Positions 40,832 through 50,244 of a DNA stretch of 64,000 nucleotides are shown here, piece after piece. Numbering within the stretch: the stretch's first letter is position 1; every line of letters starts with the position of its first letter. The stretch lies in NCBI RefSeq assembly GCF_014650455.1, contig NZ_BMUZ01000004.1, positions 124,001 to 188,000 of the forward strand. The letters run 5' to 3'. A model generated the notes under the pieces. It was not told the DNA's origin. It ran no database searches and saw nothing but the letters and a program-made list of their open reading frames with translations. The translations under genes were made by a program, and so were the position numbers. The stretch is from Streptomyces xanthochromogenes (GTDB lineage: Bacteria; Actinomycetota; Actinomycetes; Streptomycetales; Streptomycetaceae).

Positions 40832-41206
40832 TCAGTGCAGGCAGAGGCAGAAGGGGTGCCCGGCCGGGTCCGCGTAGACCCGCCAATTGCTTCCCGGGTG
40901 TACCTGGTCCGTGCGTTCGAGCACCCTCGCGCCAAGAGCGAGCGCCCGCTTCTCCTCGCCCTCCAGATCGTCCACGTCGAAGTCCAGATGGATTTGCTGC
41001 GGAACCTGCTGGCCGGGCCAGTCGGGGGCCCGGCACCCGTCCACCCGCTGAAAGGCCAGGCGCCCTCCCTCGAAACCGTGCACCTCGACCCAGTCGGGAT
41101 CGTCCGGGTCCGCCACCACCTGCCCGCCGAGCAGACTCGCGTAGAACTCGGCGAGCCTTGCCGGATCGGCGCAGTCCAACGCCACTGCCTGCAGCTTTCG
41201 AATCAC
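40832..41206 (-). CDS. VOC-family (glyoxalase-like) protein
   Basis: The 124-residue single-domain VOC protein reads LQAVALDCADPARLAEFYAS at the start, has a central IHLDFDVDDLEGEEKRA motif and ends YADPAGHPFCLCLH. These are family marks with possible metal ligands. The function is unknown. GTG 41206 has GGAG eight bases upstream; GTG 41215 is too close to that site. It stands alone between gene remnants and the GH16-like gene. Confidence 0.82.
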   Translation of the reverse strand: MIRKLQAVALDCADPARLAEFYASLLGGQVVADPDDPDWVEVHGFEGGRLAFQRVDGCRAPDWPGQQVPQQIHLDFDVDDLEGEEKRALALGARVLERTDQVHPGSNWRVYADPAGHPFCLCLH

Positions 41207-41356
41207 TTGCGACACTCCTCGTTCGCGGGCCGCGCCCATGCGCTCCGGTACGGCAGGGGCGTACCCGTCACCTCAGGCAGCATGCACCACGGTGTGCCGG
41301 CACGATCAGGGGCGGCACCGCGCACCGTTCCCGTACGGGCCTGCCCGTCGGCGTCG

Positions 41357-42082
41357 TCAGCGGCGGTGGATGCGCAGGGACGACACCTCGAAGGAGAGCT
41401 CCGCCAAGTCCGTTGGCGGCCTGGGGTGATAGCGGCCGGCGCTGACCGACAGGTTCACGATGAGGTACGCCTGCCAGTTCCGGCCCACGCCGGCGCGGTC
41501 GCCGAAGGCGCGTACGCCGTTCACCCACCAGGTCACCGACCGGGCACCGAACCGGACACGCAGATCGAGCCATGCGTCGGGGGCGACGACGGCGTCCCGG
41601 AAGTAGAACTGGCCCCCCTTGACGTGGTTGGTCAGTTCCAGGAGGTCAGGGTTGTCCGGGTGGTATTCGAAGACGTCGATCTCCTGGCCGCCGTCCCGCC
41701 AGGTCCAGATCGCGGGCCAGGCCCCCACGCCGACGGGCAGCCTGACCCGCGCCTCCAGCACGTCTCCGGTGCGCACCATGAACCCGTCGGCGCTTCCTTC
41801 CGTGGTCAGCAGGCCGGTCTTCCAGGTGCCGTCGGGGTTCCGGGTCGCCCGGAAGACTCCGCCACGGCTGTACGAAGGGTCGTCGACCAGGTAATCCAGC
41901 TTGTTGTCACCGGGGTTGACGGGGCCGCCGTCCGGATACGCCGACGATCGTCCAGCGACCCACTGTGTCAGCGAGGCGAAATCGGCGGTGAACACGACCG
42001 GCCCATCGGCCACCGGGGAACGGACACCGGAACGCGGTCGGCGCAGACGGGCGCGGCACCACGCGAGAGCGTTGGAGAGCAC
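41357..42082 (-). CDS. GH16-like concanavalin-fold glycosidase
   Basis: The protein (241 residues from GTG 42082) has the GH16 catalytic motif GGQEIDVFEYH, with two acids spaced as ExDxxE, preceded by a LPVGVGAWPAIWTWRD strand and followed by NHVKGGQFYF and WWVNGVRAF. It should cut a beta-glucan-like polymer. No signal peptide is seen, which is odd for the family. The N-terminus is uncertain: GTG 42013 is an alternative, and neither start has a good ribosome site. A missing N-terminal segment is possible. Confidence 0.6.
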   Translation of the reverse strand: MLSNALAWCRARLRRPRSGVRSPVADGPVVFTADFASLTQWVAGRSSAYPDGGPVNPGDNKLDYLVDDPSYSRGGVFRATRNPDGTWKTGLLTTEGSADGFMVRTGDVLEARVRLPVGVGAWPAIWTWRDGGQEIDVFEYHPDNPDLLELTNHVKGGQFYFRDAVVAPDAWLDLRVRFGARSVTWWVNGVRAFGDRAGVGRNWQAYLIVNLSVSAGRYHPRPPTDLAELSFEVSSLRIHRR

Positions 42083-42225
42083 GGGTCCATACTGCCCAAG
42101 TACGTGCCGAATATCCCTTCCCAGGCCGTTTTCGCCGATGCGCGGAGCGGCCCGGCGGCGGACCCTCGCCCCGCCCTCACCCGCGTACGTGCGGGCCTTG
42201 GCGAGGTACGGGTAGTCCTCGCCGG

Positions 42226-43689
42226 TCAGCCGGTCGGCGCCGTACACGACGAACGTCCGGCCCACACCGCCGGGATTCGGCCCACCCACGGGCTTGCCTG
42301 TTCGAGCTGTCCGGCGAGGCGGAAGAGGCGGCCCTCCAGTCCGAAGCCCGCCGCGAACTGCATGCCGATCGGGAGTCCCGTCGCGGCGTCCGCCGCCAGC
42401 GGCACGGACATGGCGGGCATGCCCGTCACGTTGAACACCGCGGTGAACGGGGCGAAGTCGAAGAGACGGCGGAGCCATCCGAGGCCGTCCAGCTCCGCCA
42501 CGCCCCGGGTGTGGGTGCCCAGCGGTACCGGCAGGTCCGGCACGGTCGGGGTGAGCAGGACGTCATACGCGCCGAAGTACCCGGCCATGCTCCGCGACAC
42601 CCGGTTGCGCAGCGCGAGAGCGGTGACCAGCTCGGTGCCGGTGACCCGGCGGCCGTAGTGGTAGCTGGCGAGGGTGGACGGTTCGAGGGTGGAGGAGTCG
42701 ACGGGGCGGCCCAGCGCTTCGGCCAGTTCATCGATCTGGGCCGCGAGGTTCGCCGTCCACTGCCGGGCATTGGCCAGGAGGAACTCCTCCTGGGCCACGC
42801 CCAGTTCGACCTCGGCCTCCTCCACCCGGTGGCCGAGGGATTCCAGCAGGCGCACGGTGTGTGCGAGGGCGTCCCGTACCGGCGCGGCGGTGCGGTGTCC
42901 GCCCCATCCCTGCGCGAGGACGCCGATCCGCAGGGTGCCCGGGGGCAGCGCGACTTCTTCCGCGTAGGGCCTGGGCGGCTCCGGGGCGACGTACGGGTCG
43001 CCCGCCTCCGGGCCGCGGATCTGGTCCAGGAGTACCGCGCTGTCGCGCACCGTGCGGCTCACACTGCCGTGCACGGCAAGGCCGTTGAAGATCTCGTCGA
43101 AGAACGGGCCGACGGACACCCGGCCGCGGGTGGGCTTCAGCCCGAAGAGACCGTTGTACGAGGCCGGTATGCGGATCGAGCCGGCGGCGTCGGTGGCGTG
43201 CGCGATCGGCACGACACCGGCGGCGACGGCGGCGCCCGCACCCCCGCTTGAGCCGCCCGCGCTGCGAGCCGGGTCCCACGGGTTGCGGGTCACGCCGTAC
43301 AGCTCCGGTTCCGTCGTGGTGTTGTAGGCCAGCTCCGGGGTCGAGGTGCGTCCGAAGGTGACCAGGCCGGCGCGGCGCAAACGTGACATGAGGAAGGAGT
43401 CGGCGGCGGAGACGTGACCGGCGGCGAGCCGGCTGCCCAGTTCCATGCGCCGTCCGGCCATGGCCACCGCGAGGTCCTTGATGAGGAAAGGGACGCCGGC
43501 CAGCGGTGCGCTGCCGGGGCTCGGCTCGTCATCGGGCCGCCAGGTCTCCACGATTGCGTTGATCCGCGGCTCGGTCGCTCCCGCGGCGGCGCGAGCGACC
43601 GCTTGGAGTTCCGCGGAGGTCACCTCGCCCTTGGCTACCAGCCCGGCCAGTCCGACCGCGTCGAAGCCCACGTACTCGCTGATTTTCAC
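42226..43689 (-). CDS. Amidase of the amidase-signature family
   Basis: The 487-residue enzyme has the complete Ser-cisSer-Lys triad region: Lys in [14 protein letters not shown], the Gly/Ser-rich signature [18 protein letters not shown] and the catalytic serine in [20 protein letters not shown]. It hydrolyses an amide or a related acyl bond, substrate unknown. GTG 43689 has GGAG five bases upstream. It is divergent from a TetR gene with a 26-bp palindrome between them, so it is probably under that repressor. Confidence 0.9.
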   Translation of the reverse strand: MKISEYVGFDAVGLAGLVAKGEVTSAELQAVARAAAGATEPRINAIVETWRPDDEPSPGSAPLAGVPFLIKDLAVAMAGRRMELGSRLAAGHVSAADSFLMSRLRRAGLVTFGRTSTPELAYNTTTEPELYGVTRNPWDPARSAGGSSGGAGAAVAAGVVPIAHATDAAGSIRIPASYNGLFGLKPTRGRVSVGPFFDEIFNGLAVHGSVSRTVRDSAVLLDQIRGPEAGDPYVAPEPPRPYAEEVALPPGTLRIGVLAQGWGGHRTAAPVRDALAHTVRLLESLGHRVEEAEVELGVAQEEFLLANARQWTANLAAQIDELAEALGRPVDSSTLEPSTLASYHYGRRVTGTELVTALALRNRVSRSMAGYFGAYDVLLTPTVPDLPVPLGTHTRGVAELDGLGWLRRLFDFAPFTAVFNVTGMPAMSVPLAADAATGLPIGMQFAAGFGLEGRLFRLAGQLEQASPWVGRIPAVWAGRSSCTAPTG

Positions 43690-43754
43690 TGTCTCTCCAG
43701 GAATCGGGCCCAGGTGTCGGACCGCACGGCGCCAGAGGCAATACCGATGAGACT

Positions 43755-43780
43755 CGCACGATACCGATCGGTATCGTGCG
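43755..43780. promoter_or_regulatory. Perfect 26-bp palindromic operator between amidase and TetR genes
   Basis: The half-site CGCACGATACCGA (43755-43767) is followed directly by its exact reverse complement (to 43780). A partial half-site, ATACCGAT, also occurs at 43741. It sits 66 bases before the amidase start and 79 before the TetR start. Confidence 0.75.
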
Positions 43781-43858
43781 GGTCGAGCTGGTACCGTAGC
43801 AGCAAGTCGCACGACCCCACCTCCCCCACGACCGACCGGATCCCACGGAGCAGCAGTC

Positions 43859-44464
43859 ATGGCATCGACCGCCAGCAGGCCGGGCAGGGTGGCGAAACTG
43901 CCTCCTCGCGAGCGCATCCTCGACGCGGCGGAGGAGCTCTTCCAGAGCGAGGGAATCCTGCGGGTGGGCGTCCAGGCCATCGCCGAAAGGGCCGAGACCA
44001 CCAAGGCGGCGATCTATCGGCACTTCGAGACGAAGGACGCGCTGGTCGCGGAGTGGCTGCGGATCGTCGCCGCGGACTATCAGGCGGCGTTCGACCGGGT
44101 CGGGACCGAGCACCCCGGCCGCCCCCGGGAGCAGATCCTGGGGCTCGCCCGCTTCATCGCCGACGGGCTGCCGACGCTTTCGCACCGGGGCTGCCCGTTC
44201 ATCAACTCCCTCGCGGAGCTGCCCGACCGCTCGCATCCCGCACGCCAGGTCATCGAGCAGCACAAGGCACGCCAGACCCGTCGGCTGGTCGCCCTGTGCG
44301 CCGAGGCCGGGCTCGACGACCCGGAGCAGGTCGCGGCGGAGATCACCTTCGTGCTCGAAGGCGCGCAGGTCAGTAAGCAGAACGGGAGCATCGACCGGGT
44401 GGGCGAGCGCATGATGACGATCGTCGAGTCGATCGTGGACCGGCGCCGCGCCCCCGGCCGCTGA
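43859..44464 (+). CDS. TetR-family repressor, divergent from the amidase
   Basis: The 201-residue protein has the TetR helix-turn-helix (AIAERAETTKAAIYRHFETK, about residues 40-60) and a helical C-terminal domain. It is divergent from the amidase gene, and the 26-bp palindrome between them is its probable operator. It is followed 270 bases later by a flavin monooxygenase gene in the same direction, which it may also control. Confidence 0.88.
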   Translation: MASTASRPGRVAKLPPRERILDAAEELFQSEGILRVGVQAIAERAETTKAAIYRHFETKDALVAEWLRIVAADYQAAFDRVGTEHPGRPREQILGLARFIADGLPTLSHRGCPFINSLAELPDRSHPARQVIEQHKARQTRRLVALCAEAGLDDPEQVAAEITFVLEGAQVSKQNGSIDRVGERMMTIVESIVDRRRAPGR

Positions 44465-44733
44465 CGCCCCGGCCGACGCCCGACCCCGTCAGGACCCCGA
44501 TCGGCCGCGGCGACGCGAGGCGGGCGGACCGGACGCGTCAGGCGGTTGTCGGCGGCGGTCGGTGCCCTGTCGGTGAACTGTCGGTGGTGGCAAGGACATT
44601 GGTTCTCGTTGGAGCCGGGCCGGCAACGGCAGGCGGCGCCGACGCGCCCCATCGTCCCGCTGCCCTGGAGCTGTGCCCCGGTCCGACCGGCCGGGCGGCC
44701 GCCCCAAGGGCGCACGGCCCAGGAGGAAACCCC

Positions 44734-45903
44734 ATGACCACCGACGTCACGATCATCGGCGCCGGGCTCGGCGGCCTCACGCTCGCCCGCGTCCTGCACG
44801 TCCACGGAATGTCCGCCACTGTCTACGAGGCCGAGTCCTCCCCGGCTGCCCGTTCCCAGGGCGGGATGCTCGACATCCATGACTACAACGGCCAACTCGC
44901 CCTAGAAGCAGCACAGTTGACGGACACCTTTCGCGGGCTCGTCCTGGAGGGCCGCCAAGCCCTGCGCGTACTCGACCCGGACGGGACCGTGCTGTTCGAC
45001 AAGCCCGACGACGGCATGGGAGGGCGCCCCGAGGTGCTGCGCGGCGAGCTGCGGCAGATGCTGCTCGACTCGCTCCCGCCCGGCACCGTCCGCTGGGGCC
45101 ACAAGGTCGGCCGCGCCCGTACGCTCGGCGACGGCCGTCACGAGGTGACGTTCACCGATGGCGGCACCCATACCACCGGACTGCTGGTCGGCGCGGACGG
45201 CGCCTGGTCGCGGGTGCGGCCACTGCTCTGCGGTTCCGTGCCCGAGTACATCGGCAAGTCGGTCGTCGACACCTATCTCTTCGACGCCGACACCCGGCAC
45301 ATCGCCGCAGCGGCAGCGGTCGGCGGGGGTTCGATGGTCGCGACCCGGCCGGGCAGGGAGCTCTTCGCCCACCGGGAGAAGGGCGACACGCTCCACGCCT
45401 ACCTGGGTCTGGCCGAACCGGAATCCTGGTTCGCCGCCATCGACTTCGACGACACCGCCGGGGCGACCGCGCGACTGGCGAAGGAATTCGACGGCTGGGC
45501 GCCGGAGTTGACGGCGCTGATCACCGAGACCGACATCCCGCCGGCCCTGCGCCGCCTCTACGCTCTTCCGACGGGTCTCCGGTGGGAGCGGGTGCCGGGA
45601 GTGACGCTGCTCGGCGACGCCGCCCACCTCTCGGCCCCGAACGGCGAGGGCGCCAACCTCGCCATGCTGGACGGCGCCGACCTCGGCGCGGCCCTCGCCG
45701 CACATCCCGGTGACGTGGAGGCCGCCCTCGCCGCGTACGAGCAGGGCATGTTCTCCCGCAGCGCCGAGGCCGCCGCCTCCGAGGGTGCCGAGGCACAGGG
45801 AGGCGACTTCGACGACGACATCCTGCGCGATCTGATGGCCGCCGCCGTCCAGCCGCAGGGCGTCGAGCGCGGCGGCCCCGGCGCGGGAACTCCCTCGCCT
45901 TGA
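44734..45903 (+). CDS. FAD-dependent monooxygenase, TetX-like
   Basis: The 389-residue enzyme has the dinucleotide motif TIIGAGLGGLTLARVL at residues 6-21, a MLDIH segment as in TetX-type hydroxylases, and the second FAD motif LLGDAAHLSAPNGEGANLAM. It should hydroxylate or degrade an aromatic or polyketide-like compound; a tetracycline-type substrate is only a family hint. AGGAGG precedes ATG 44734. The C-terminal tail is Gly/Glu-rich. No redox partner is needed. Confidence 0.87.
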   Translation: MTTDVTIIGAGLGGLTLARVLHVHGMSATVYEAESSPAARSQGGMLDIHDYNGQLALEAAQLTDTFRGLVLEGRQALRVLDPDGTVLFDKPDDGMGGRPEVLRGELRQMLLDSLPPGTVRWGHKVGRARTLGDGRHEVTFTDGGTHTTGLLVGADGAWSRVRPLLCGSVPEYIGKSVVDTYLFDADTRHIAAAAAVGGGSMVATRPGRELFAHREKGDTLHAYLGLAEPESWFAAIDFDDTAGATARLAKEFDGWAPELTALITETDIPPALRRLYALPTGLRWERVPGVTLLGDAAHLSAPNGEGANLAMLDGADLGAALAAHPGDVEAALAAYEQGMFSRSAEAAASEGAEAQGGDFDDDILRDLMAAAVQPQGVERGGPGAGTPSP

Positions 45904-45950
45904 TCGCACACTGGGTCGGGATCCCCGCGTGCGGATCTCCTGGAGGGAAC

Positions 45951-46051
45951 GGGTTCGCACTGTCCGAGTGATGGACCGGGCCACGGGTTCGCACGGTCCT
46001 AGTGATGACCAGGCGTCGGGTTCGCACGGTCCGAGTGATGGCTCAGGCGTC
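45951..46051. repeat. Three 33-34 bp direct repeats
   Basis: GGGTTCGCACTGTCCGAGTG, GGGTTCGCACGGTCCTAGTG and GGGTTCGCACGGTCCGAGTG start at 45951, 45985 and 46018, each followed by ATGR. They lie between the monooxygenase gene and the cysteine leader of metY. They may be a set of binding sites or a simple local duplication. Confidence 0.7.
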
Positions 46052-46186
46052 GGGCGCGCCAATGCCCACCTGCCCGGCGGCACCGGCCTTCCCGGTCCTG
46101 GAGGTGGGACCACAGCGGGCCGACTCGATTGTCAACTCCGTGTGAACTCAGGGGTGTTGACGGTCAGGCTGTGGTTCCCTCACTGC

Positions 46187-46261
46187 ATGACCGTGCTCGT
46201 GACCCGCCGCCACGTCGACTACGCGCGTGTCACCACCACGGCTTGTCCCGCCGTGAGCTGA
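46187..46261 (+). CDS. Cysteine-type leader peptide upstream of metY-metX
   Basis: The 24-residue ORF ends with RRHVDYARVTTTACPAVS. It matches the Streptomyces leader-peptide pattern in which RxHVDxxRV is followed by a hydrophobic/Ala segment and a Cys near the end. Such leaders stall ribosomes when Cys is short and so control sulphur genes. It lies 158 bases before the O-acetylhomoserine sulfhydrylase gene, in the same direction. The start ATG 46187 has no strong ribosome site. Confidence 0.75.
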   Translation: MTVLVTRRHVDYARVTTTACPAVS

Positions 46262-46418
46262 CCGCCCAGTCCCAGCACCCGGGCCCGCCGCTCTTCCCCG
46301 CATCGCGCTGCCCGCCGTCCCGCATCCGCTCGCGGGCACGGCGTGCGGTCTCGCGGTGCGTGCCGGCCGCCCGTCCCCGTGCCCTTCCCCACCTCCGCCT
46401 GCCGCACAAGGGAGAACC

Positions 46419-47780
46419 ATGAGTCAGCCCATCGACGCAGTCACTGCGGGCCACACGCCCGATGACGAGCCCGTCGGCCCCGACACCTCGGCGTGGTCGT
46501 TCGAGACCAAGCAGATCCACGCCGGTGCGGTACCGGACCCGACGACCGGGGCGCGGGCCGTGCCGATCTACCAGACCAGCTCGTTCGTCTTCCGCGACAC
46601 CCAGCACGCCGCGGACCTCTTCTCACTGGCCGAACCAGGCAACATCTACACCCGCATCCACAACCCCACCCAGGACGTCTTCGAACAGCGCATCGCGGCC
46701 CTGGAGGGCGGAGTCGCCGCCGTGGCCCTCGCCTCGGGGCAGGCCGCGGAGACCCTGGCCATCCTCACGCTGGCGTCCGCCGGTGACCACATCGTGTCCA
46801 GCACCTCGCTGTACGGGGGAACGTACAACCTCTTCCGCCACACCCTGCCCCGGTTCGGCATCGAGGTGTCCTTCGTCGACGACCCTGACGACTTCGACGC
46901 CTGGCAAGCGGCGATCCGGCCCAACACCAAGGCCCTCTTCGCCGAGACGCTCGGCAATCCGCGCGGCAACGTGCTCGACGTGCGTGCCGTGGCCGAGGTC
47001 GCACATGCCGCGGGCGTCCCGCTGATCGTCGACAACACCGTGCCGACCCCGTACCTCCTGCGCCCCATCGAGCACGGCGCCGACATCGTCGTCCACTCCG
47101 CGACCAAGTTCCTCGGCGGCCACGGCACCACCATCGCCGGTGTCGTCGTCGACGGCGGCACGTTCGACTTCGGCGTGCACGCCGAGCGGTTCCCGGGCTT
47201 CACCGAGCCGGACCCGAGCTACCACGGCCTGCAGTACTGGCCGGCGCTCGGCCCGGGCGCGTTCGCCGTCAAGCTGCGCGTGCAGCTGCTCCGCGACCTC
47301 GGCCCCGCCCTCTCGCCGCACTCAGCGTTCCTGCTCCTCCAAGGGGTGGAAACGCTCAGCCTGCGGATCGAACGGCACTCCGCGAACGCGCAGGCCCTGG
47401 CCGAGTGGCTGGAGCAGCGCGACGAAGTGGCCGCCGTCCACTATCCGGGCCTGGAATCCAACCGGTGGTACGAGGCGGGGCAGCGTTACCTCCCCAGGGG
47501 CGCCGGCGCCGTGCTCGCCTTCGAGCTGCGGGACGGCGTCGAGGCGGGGAAGCGCTTCGTGGACGCCGTCGAGCTGTTCAGCCACCTCGCCAACATCGGA
47601 GACGTACGCAGCCTCATCATCCACCCGGCGTCGACGACCCACAGCCAGCTGGACGAGGCCCAGTTGACCGCGACCGGCACGTCGGCCGGGCTCGTGCGTC
47701 TCTCGGTCGGCATCGAGAGCCTCGCCGACCTCAAGGCCGACCTGGAGGCCGGGTTCCGCGCGGCCAAGGGTGCGTCCTGA
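46419..47780 (+). CDS. metY: O-acetylhomoserine sulfhydrylase (MetY)
   Basis: The 453-residue PLP enzyme has the Cys/Met metabolism family pattern: [41 protein letters not shown], a [13 protein letters not shown] strand and the PLP lysine in [15 protein letters not shown]. It makes homocysteine from O-acetylhomoserine and sulfide in the cytoplasm. The length and the inserts fit MetY rather than MetB. AAGGGAG lies before ATG 46419. It is preceded by a cysteine leader peptide and directly followed by metX, whose product supplies its substrate. Confidence 0.93.
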   Translation: MSQPIDAVTAGHTPDDEPVGPDTSAWSFETKQIHAGAVPDPTTGARAVPIYQTSSFVFRDTQHAADLFSLAEPGNIYTRIHNPTQDVFEQRIAALEGGVAAVALASGQAAETLAILTLASAGDHIVSSTSLYGGTYNLFRHTLPRFGIEVSFVDDPDDFDAWQAAIRPNTKALFAETLGNPRGNVLDVRAVAEVAHAAGVPLIVDNTVPTPYLLRPIEHGADIVVHSATKFLGGHGTTIAGVVVDGGTFDFGVHAERFPGFTEPDPSYHGLQYWPALGPGAFAVKLRVQLLRDLGPALSPHSAFLLLQGVETLSLRIERHSANAQALAEWLEQRDEVAAVHYPGLESNRWYEAGQRYLPRGAGAVLAFELRDGVEAGKRFVDAVELFSHLANIGDVRSLIIHPASTTHSQLDEAQLTATGTSAGLVRLSVGIESLADLKADLEAGFRAAKGAS

Positions 47781-48928
47781 GCATCCTGCCCGGCAGGTCC
47801 CGGCCCTCCCTCCCGCCGGCCTCCGGGGCCTGGCGGGAGGGAGACCCTCCCGGGCGTCGCAGGTGGCACACCCGGCCTGGACCTCTCAGCCTGGAGGCAG
47901 GCGGTGAACTTCCCCTCGTGCGGCTCGCGTTCGAGACCTGGGGACGGCTCGCACCCGACCGCTCCAACGCGGTCCTCGTGCTGCACGCACTCACCGGTGA
48001 CAGCCACGCGGCGGGACCCGCCGGACCCGGCCACCCCTCCCCCGGCTGGTGGGACACCCTGATCGGCCCGGGACGCGCCCTGGACACGGACCGCTGGTTC
48101 GTCGTCGTCCCTAACGTACTCGGCGGATGCCAGGGCAGCACCGGCCCCTCCTCCGCGCGACCCGACGGAAAGCCCTGGGGCGCCGCCTTCCCGTTCCTCA
48201 CCCAGCGCGATCAAGTGGTGGCGGAGGCCGGTCTTGCCGATGAACTCGGCGTGGAACGCTGGGCGTTGGTGGTCGGTGGTTCCATGGGCGGGATGCGCGC
48301 CCTGGAGTGGGCCGTGTCGCATCCGCGCCGGACGGACGCGTTGCTGCTGCTGGCCACCACCGCCGGTGCGAGCGCCGAACAGATCGCCTGGGCGAACATC
48401 CAGCTGCACGCCATCCGCTCGGACCCCCACTGGCGCGGCGGCGACTACTACGACGCCGGCCCCGGGCACGGCCCGCACACCGGACTCGGCCTGGCCCGCC
48501 GTCTCGCCCATGTCACCTACCGCAGCGAGCCGGAGCTGGCGGCCCGCTTCGGCCGGACGCCCCAGGCGGACGAGGAACCGTGGAAGGGCGGCCGCTACCA
48601 GGTCGAGTCGTACCTCGATCACCATGCCGACAAGCTGGTGCGGCGCTTCGACGCGGGCAGCTATGTGACGCTGGTGGAGGCGATGAACAGCCACGACATC
48701 GGCCGTGGGCGCGGTGGCACACGCGGGGCCCTTGGCCGGGTGACCGCCCGGACGCTGGTCGCCGGAGTCGACTCGGACCGCCTCTACCCGCTGTCGCAGC
48801 AGTCCGAGTTGGCTGCCCTGATCCCGGGCGCGGACCGCCCTCGCGTCATCGAGTCGCCGTACGGACACGACGGGTTCCTCATCGAGGCGGCGCAGGTCGC
48901 GGGGCTGGTGCGCGAACTCGTCGGATAG
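47777..48928 (+). CDS. metX: Homoserine O-acetyltransferase (MetX), probable CTG start
   Basis: The 383-residue alpha/beta-hydrolase-fold enzyme acetylates homoserine for MetY. It has NAVLVLHALTGDSHAAG, PNVLGGCQGSTGPSS, the nucleophile elbow GGSMGGMRALEW, Asp in GVDSDRLYPL and His in GHDGFL. Family similarity begins at SGAWREGDPPGRRR, yet no ATG, GTG or TTG lies upstream in this frame near the metY end. CTG 47777 overlaps the metY stop (CTGA) with AAGGG six bases before it and is the best start. The pair forms a coupled operon. Confidence 0.9.
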   Translation: MSILPGRSRPSLPPASGAWREGDPPGRRRWHTRPGPLSLEAGGELPLVRLAFETWGRLAPDRSNAVLVLHALTGDSHAAGPAGPGHPSPGWWDTLIGPGRALDTDRWFVVVPNVLGGCQGSTGPSSARPDGKPWGAAFPFLTQRDQVVAEAGLADELGVERWALVVGGSMGGMRALEWAVSHPRRTDALLLLATTAGASAEQIAWANIQLHAIRSDPHWRGGDYYDAGPGHGPHTGLGLARRLAHVTYRSEPELAARFGRTPQADEEPWKGGRYQVESYLDHHADKLVRRFDAGSYVTLVEAMNSHDIGRGRGGTRGALGRVTARTLVAGVDSDRLYPLSQQSELAALIPGADRPRVIESPYGHDGFLIEAAQVAGLVRELVG

Positions 48929-48946
48929 TGACCGACGCGGCGAAGT

Positions 48947-48985
48947 CCGCCCCGGATCAGCGGAGTCGTCCGTGATCCGGGGCGG
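48947..48985. terminator. Bidirectional terminator after metX
   Basis: CCGCCCCGGATCA (48947-48959) pairs perfectly with TGATCCGGGGCGG (48973-48985) around a 13-base loop, between the convergent metX and LLM genes. Confidence 0.8.
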
Positions 48986-48993
48986 CGGCAGCC

Positions 48994-50121
48994 TCACCTC
49001 CTGCGCCACTCCTCGGCCAGCAGCTCGTAGGAGCGGACGCGGTCCTTGTGGCCGTGAGTGATCGTGGTGATCAGCAACTCGTCGGCCCCGGTGGCCTCCT
49101 GGAGCTGGGCGAGCCGGTCGGCGACGCTGCTCGGTGAACCGACGAACTGGGTGTCGGTCCGGTCCCGCACCAGCGCCAGGTCCGCTTCCGACCAGGTGTG
49201 GGCGCGCGCCTCGTCGGGCGTGGGGAACGGGATGGCGCCCTCGGCCGTCCGGATGCTACGGACCCACAGTCCGTATCCGGTGGCCAGTTCACGGGCGGTC
49301 TCCTCGTCCTCGGCGACCACGACATCGGCCGACACGGTGACGTACGGCTCGGCCAGGGCGTCGGACGGCCGGAAAGCCGCGCGATACCCCTCGGCCGCCT
49401 CCAGTACCGTCCCGGGGCTGACGTGGTAGTTCGCCGCGAACCGCAGGCCGTTGCGGCCGGCCGCCTCGGCGCTCTCCCCACCACTGCTGCCCAGGATCCA
49501 CACCTGGACGTCGGCGCCCTCTCCCGGCACCACGTGTGCCTCGATGCCGTCCTCGGAGCGGTAGGTGCCCGCGAGCAGCGCGAGGACGTCGTCGATCTGC
49601 TCCCCGTACGGCTGCGACTCCGCGTTCGGCAGCAGGAGCAGCTTGCGCTGGAGGGCGACCCGGGGTGAACCCAGGAGGTGCTCGAAGGAGAACCGCGGTG
49701 GAATCCGCAGCCCGTTGGGAGCCCGTCCGTCCACCACCGGGGTCGCGCCGGGGACGGGAGCGGTGGCGCCTCCCGGCGGGCGGCCGCCGGAGCGGCCGAG
49801 TCCGAGGTCGAGCCGTCCGGGGTGCAGTGCGTCGATCAGACCGAACTCCTCCACCGTCGACAGGGCCGTGCGATGGCCGAGTTGGACGGCACCGGAGCCG
49901 ATCCGGATGGACGACGTGGCGGCAGCGGTCAGGGCGAGGACGACCGCGGGCGAGGTGCCGGCCACGCCCGGGTTGAGGTGGTGCTCCGCGTACCAGTAGC
50001 GGGCATAGCCGAGCCTCTCGGCATGTCTCGCCAGGTCGATGGAGTTGTGCAGCGCCTCGGTGGCCGTGGACCCGGACGATATCGGGACCAGGTCGAGGAT
50101 CCCGAGAGGGATGTCGGACAT
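48994..50121 (-). CDS. LLM-class (luciferase-like) flavin oxidoreductase
   Basis: The 375-residue protein starts MSDIPLGILDLVPISSGSTA and has the luciferase-like monooxygenase fold: RYWYAEHHLNPGVAGTSPAV near residue 47, IRIGSGAVQLGHRTALSTVE, and RLDLGLGRSGG. It belongs to the MsnO8-like group, which uses reduced flavin and oxygen. Substrate unknown. GGAG lies nine bases before ATG 50121. It is the third of three LLM genes on this strand, behind two genes of a different LLM branch, and ends at a strong terminator. Confidence 0.85.
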   Translation of the reverse strand: MSDIPLGILDLVPISSGSTATEALHNSIDLARHAERLGYARYWYAEHHLNPGVAGTSPAVVLALTAAATSSIRIGSGAVQLGHRTALSTVEEFGLIDALHPGRLDLGLGRSGGRPPGGATAPVPGATPVVDGRAPNGLRIPPRFSFEHLLGSPRVALQRKLLLLPNAESQPYGEQIDDVLALLAGTYRSEDGIEAHVVPGEGADVQVWILGSSGGESAEAAGRNGLRFAANYHVSPGTVLEAAEGYRAAFRPSDALAEPYVTVSADVVVAEDEETARELATGYGLWVRSIRTAEGAIPFPTPDEARAHTWSEADLALVRDRTDTQFVGSPSSVADRLAQLQEATGADELLITTITHGHKDRVRSYELLAEEWRRR

Positions 50122-50244
50122 GTGCGAAGGCTCCTCAGCGGTCTGCAGGCACGAAGACGGGGCGGGCACCGGCTGCCGTACGCATCGCGGGCCGTGGGGC
50201 GGCCGCGACGACAACCGGCGCCCCGGCCGGCTCTGTCCGGCGGT

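Noticed and set aside
45929-46261. A 110-codon ORF that includes the metY leader
   Set aside because: Its first part translates the 33-bp DNA repeats; only the last 24 codons match a known leader family.
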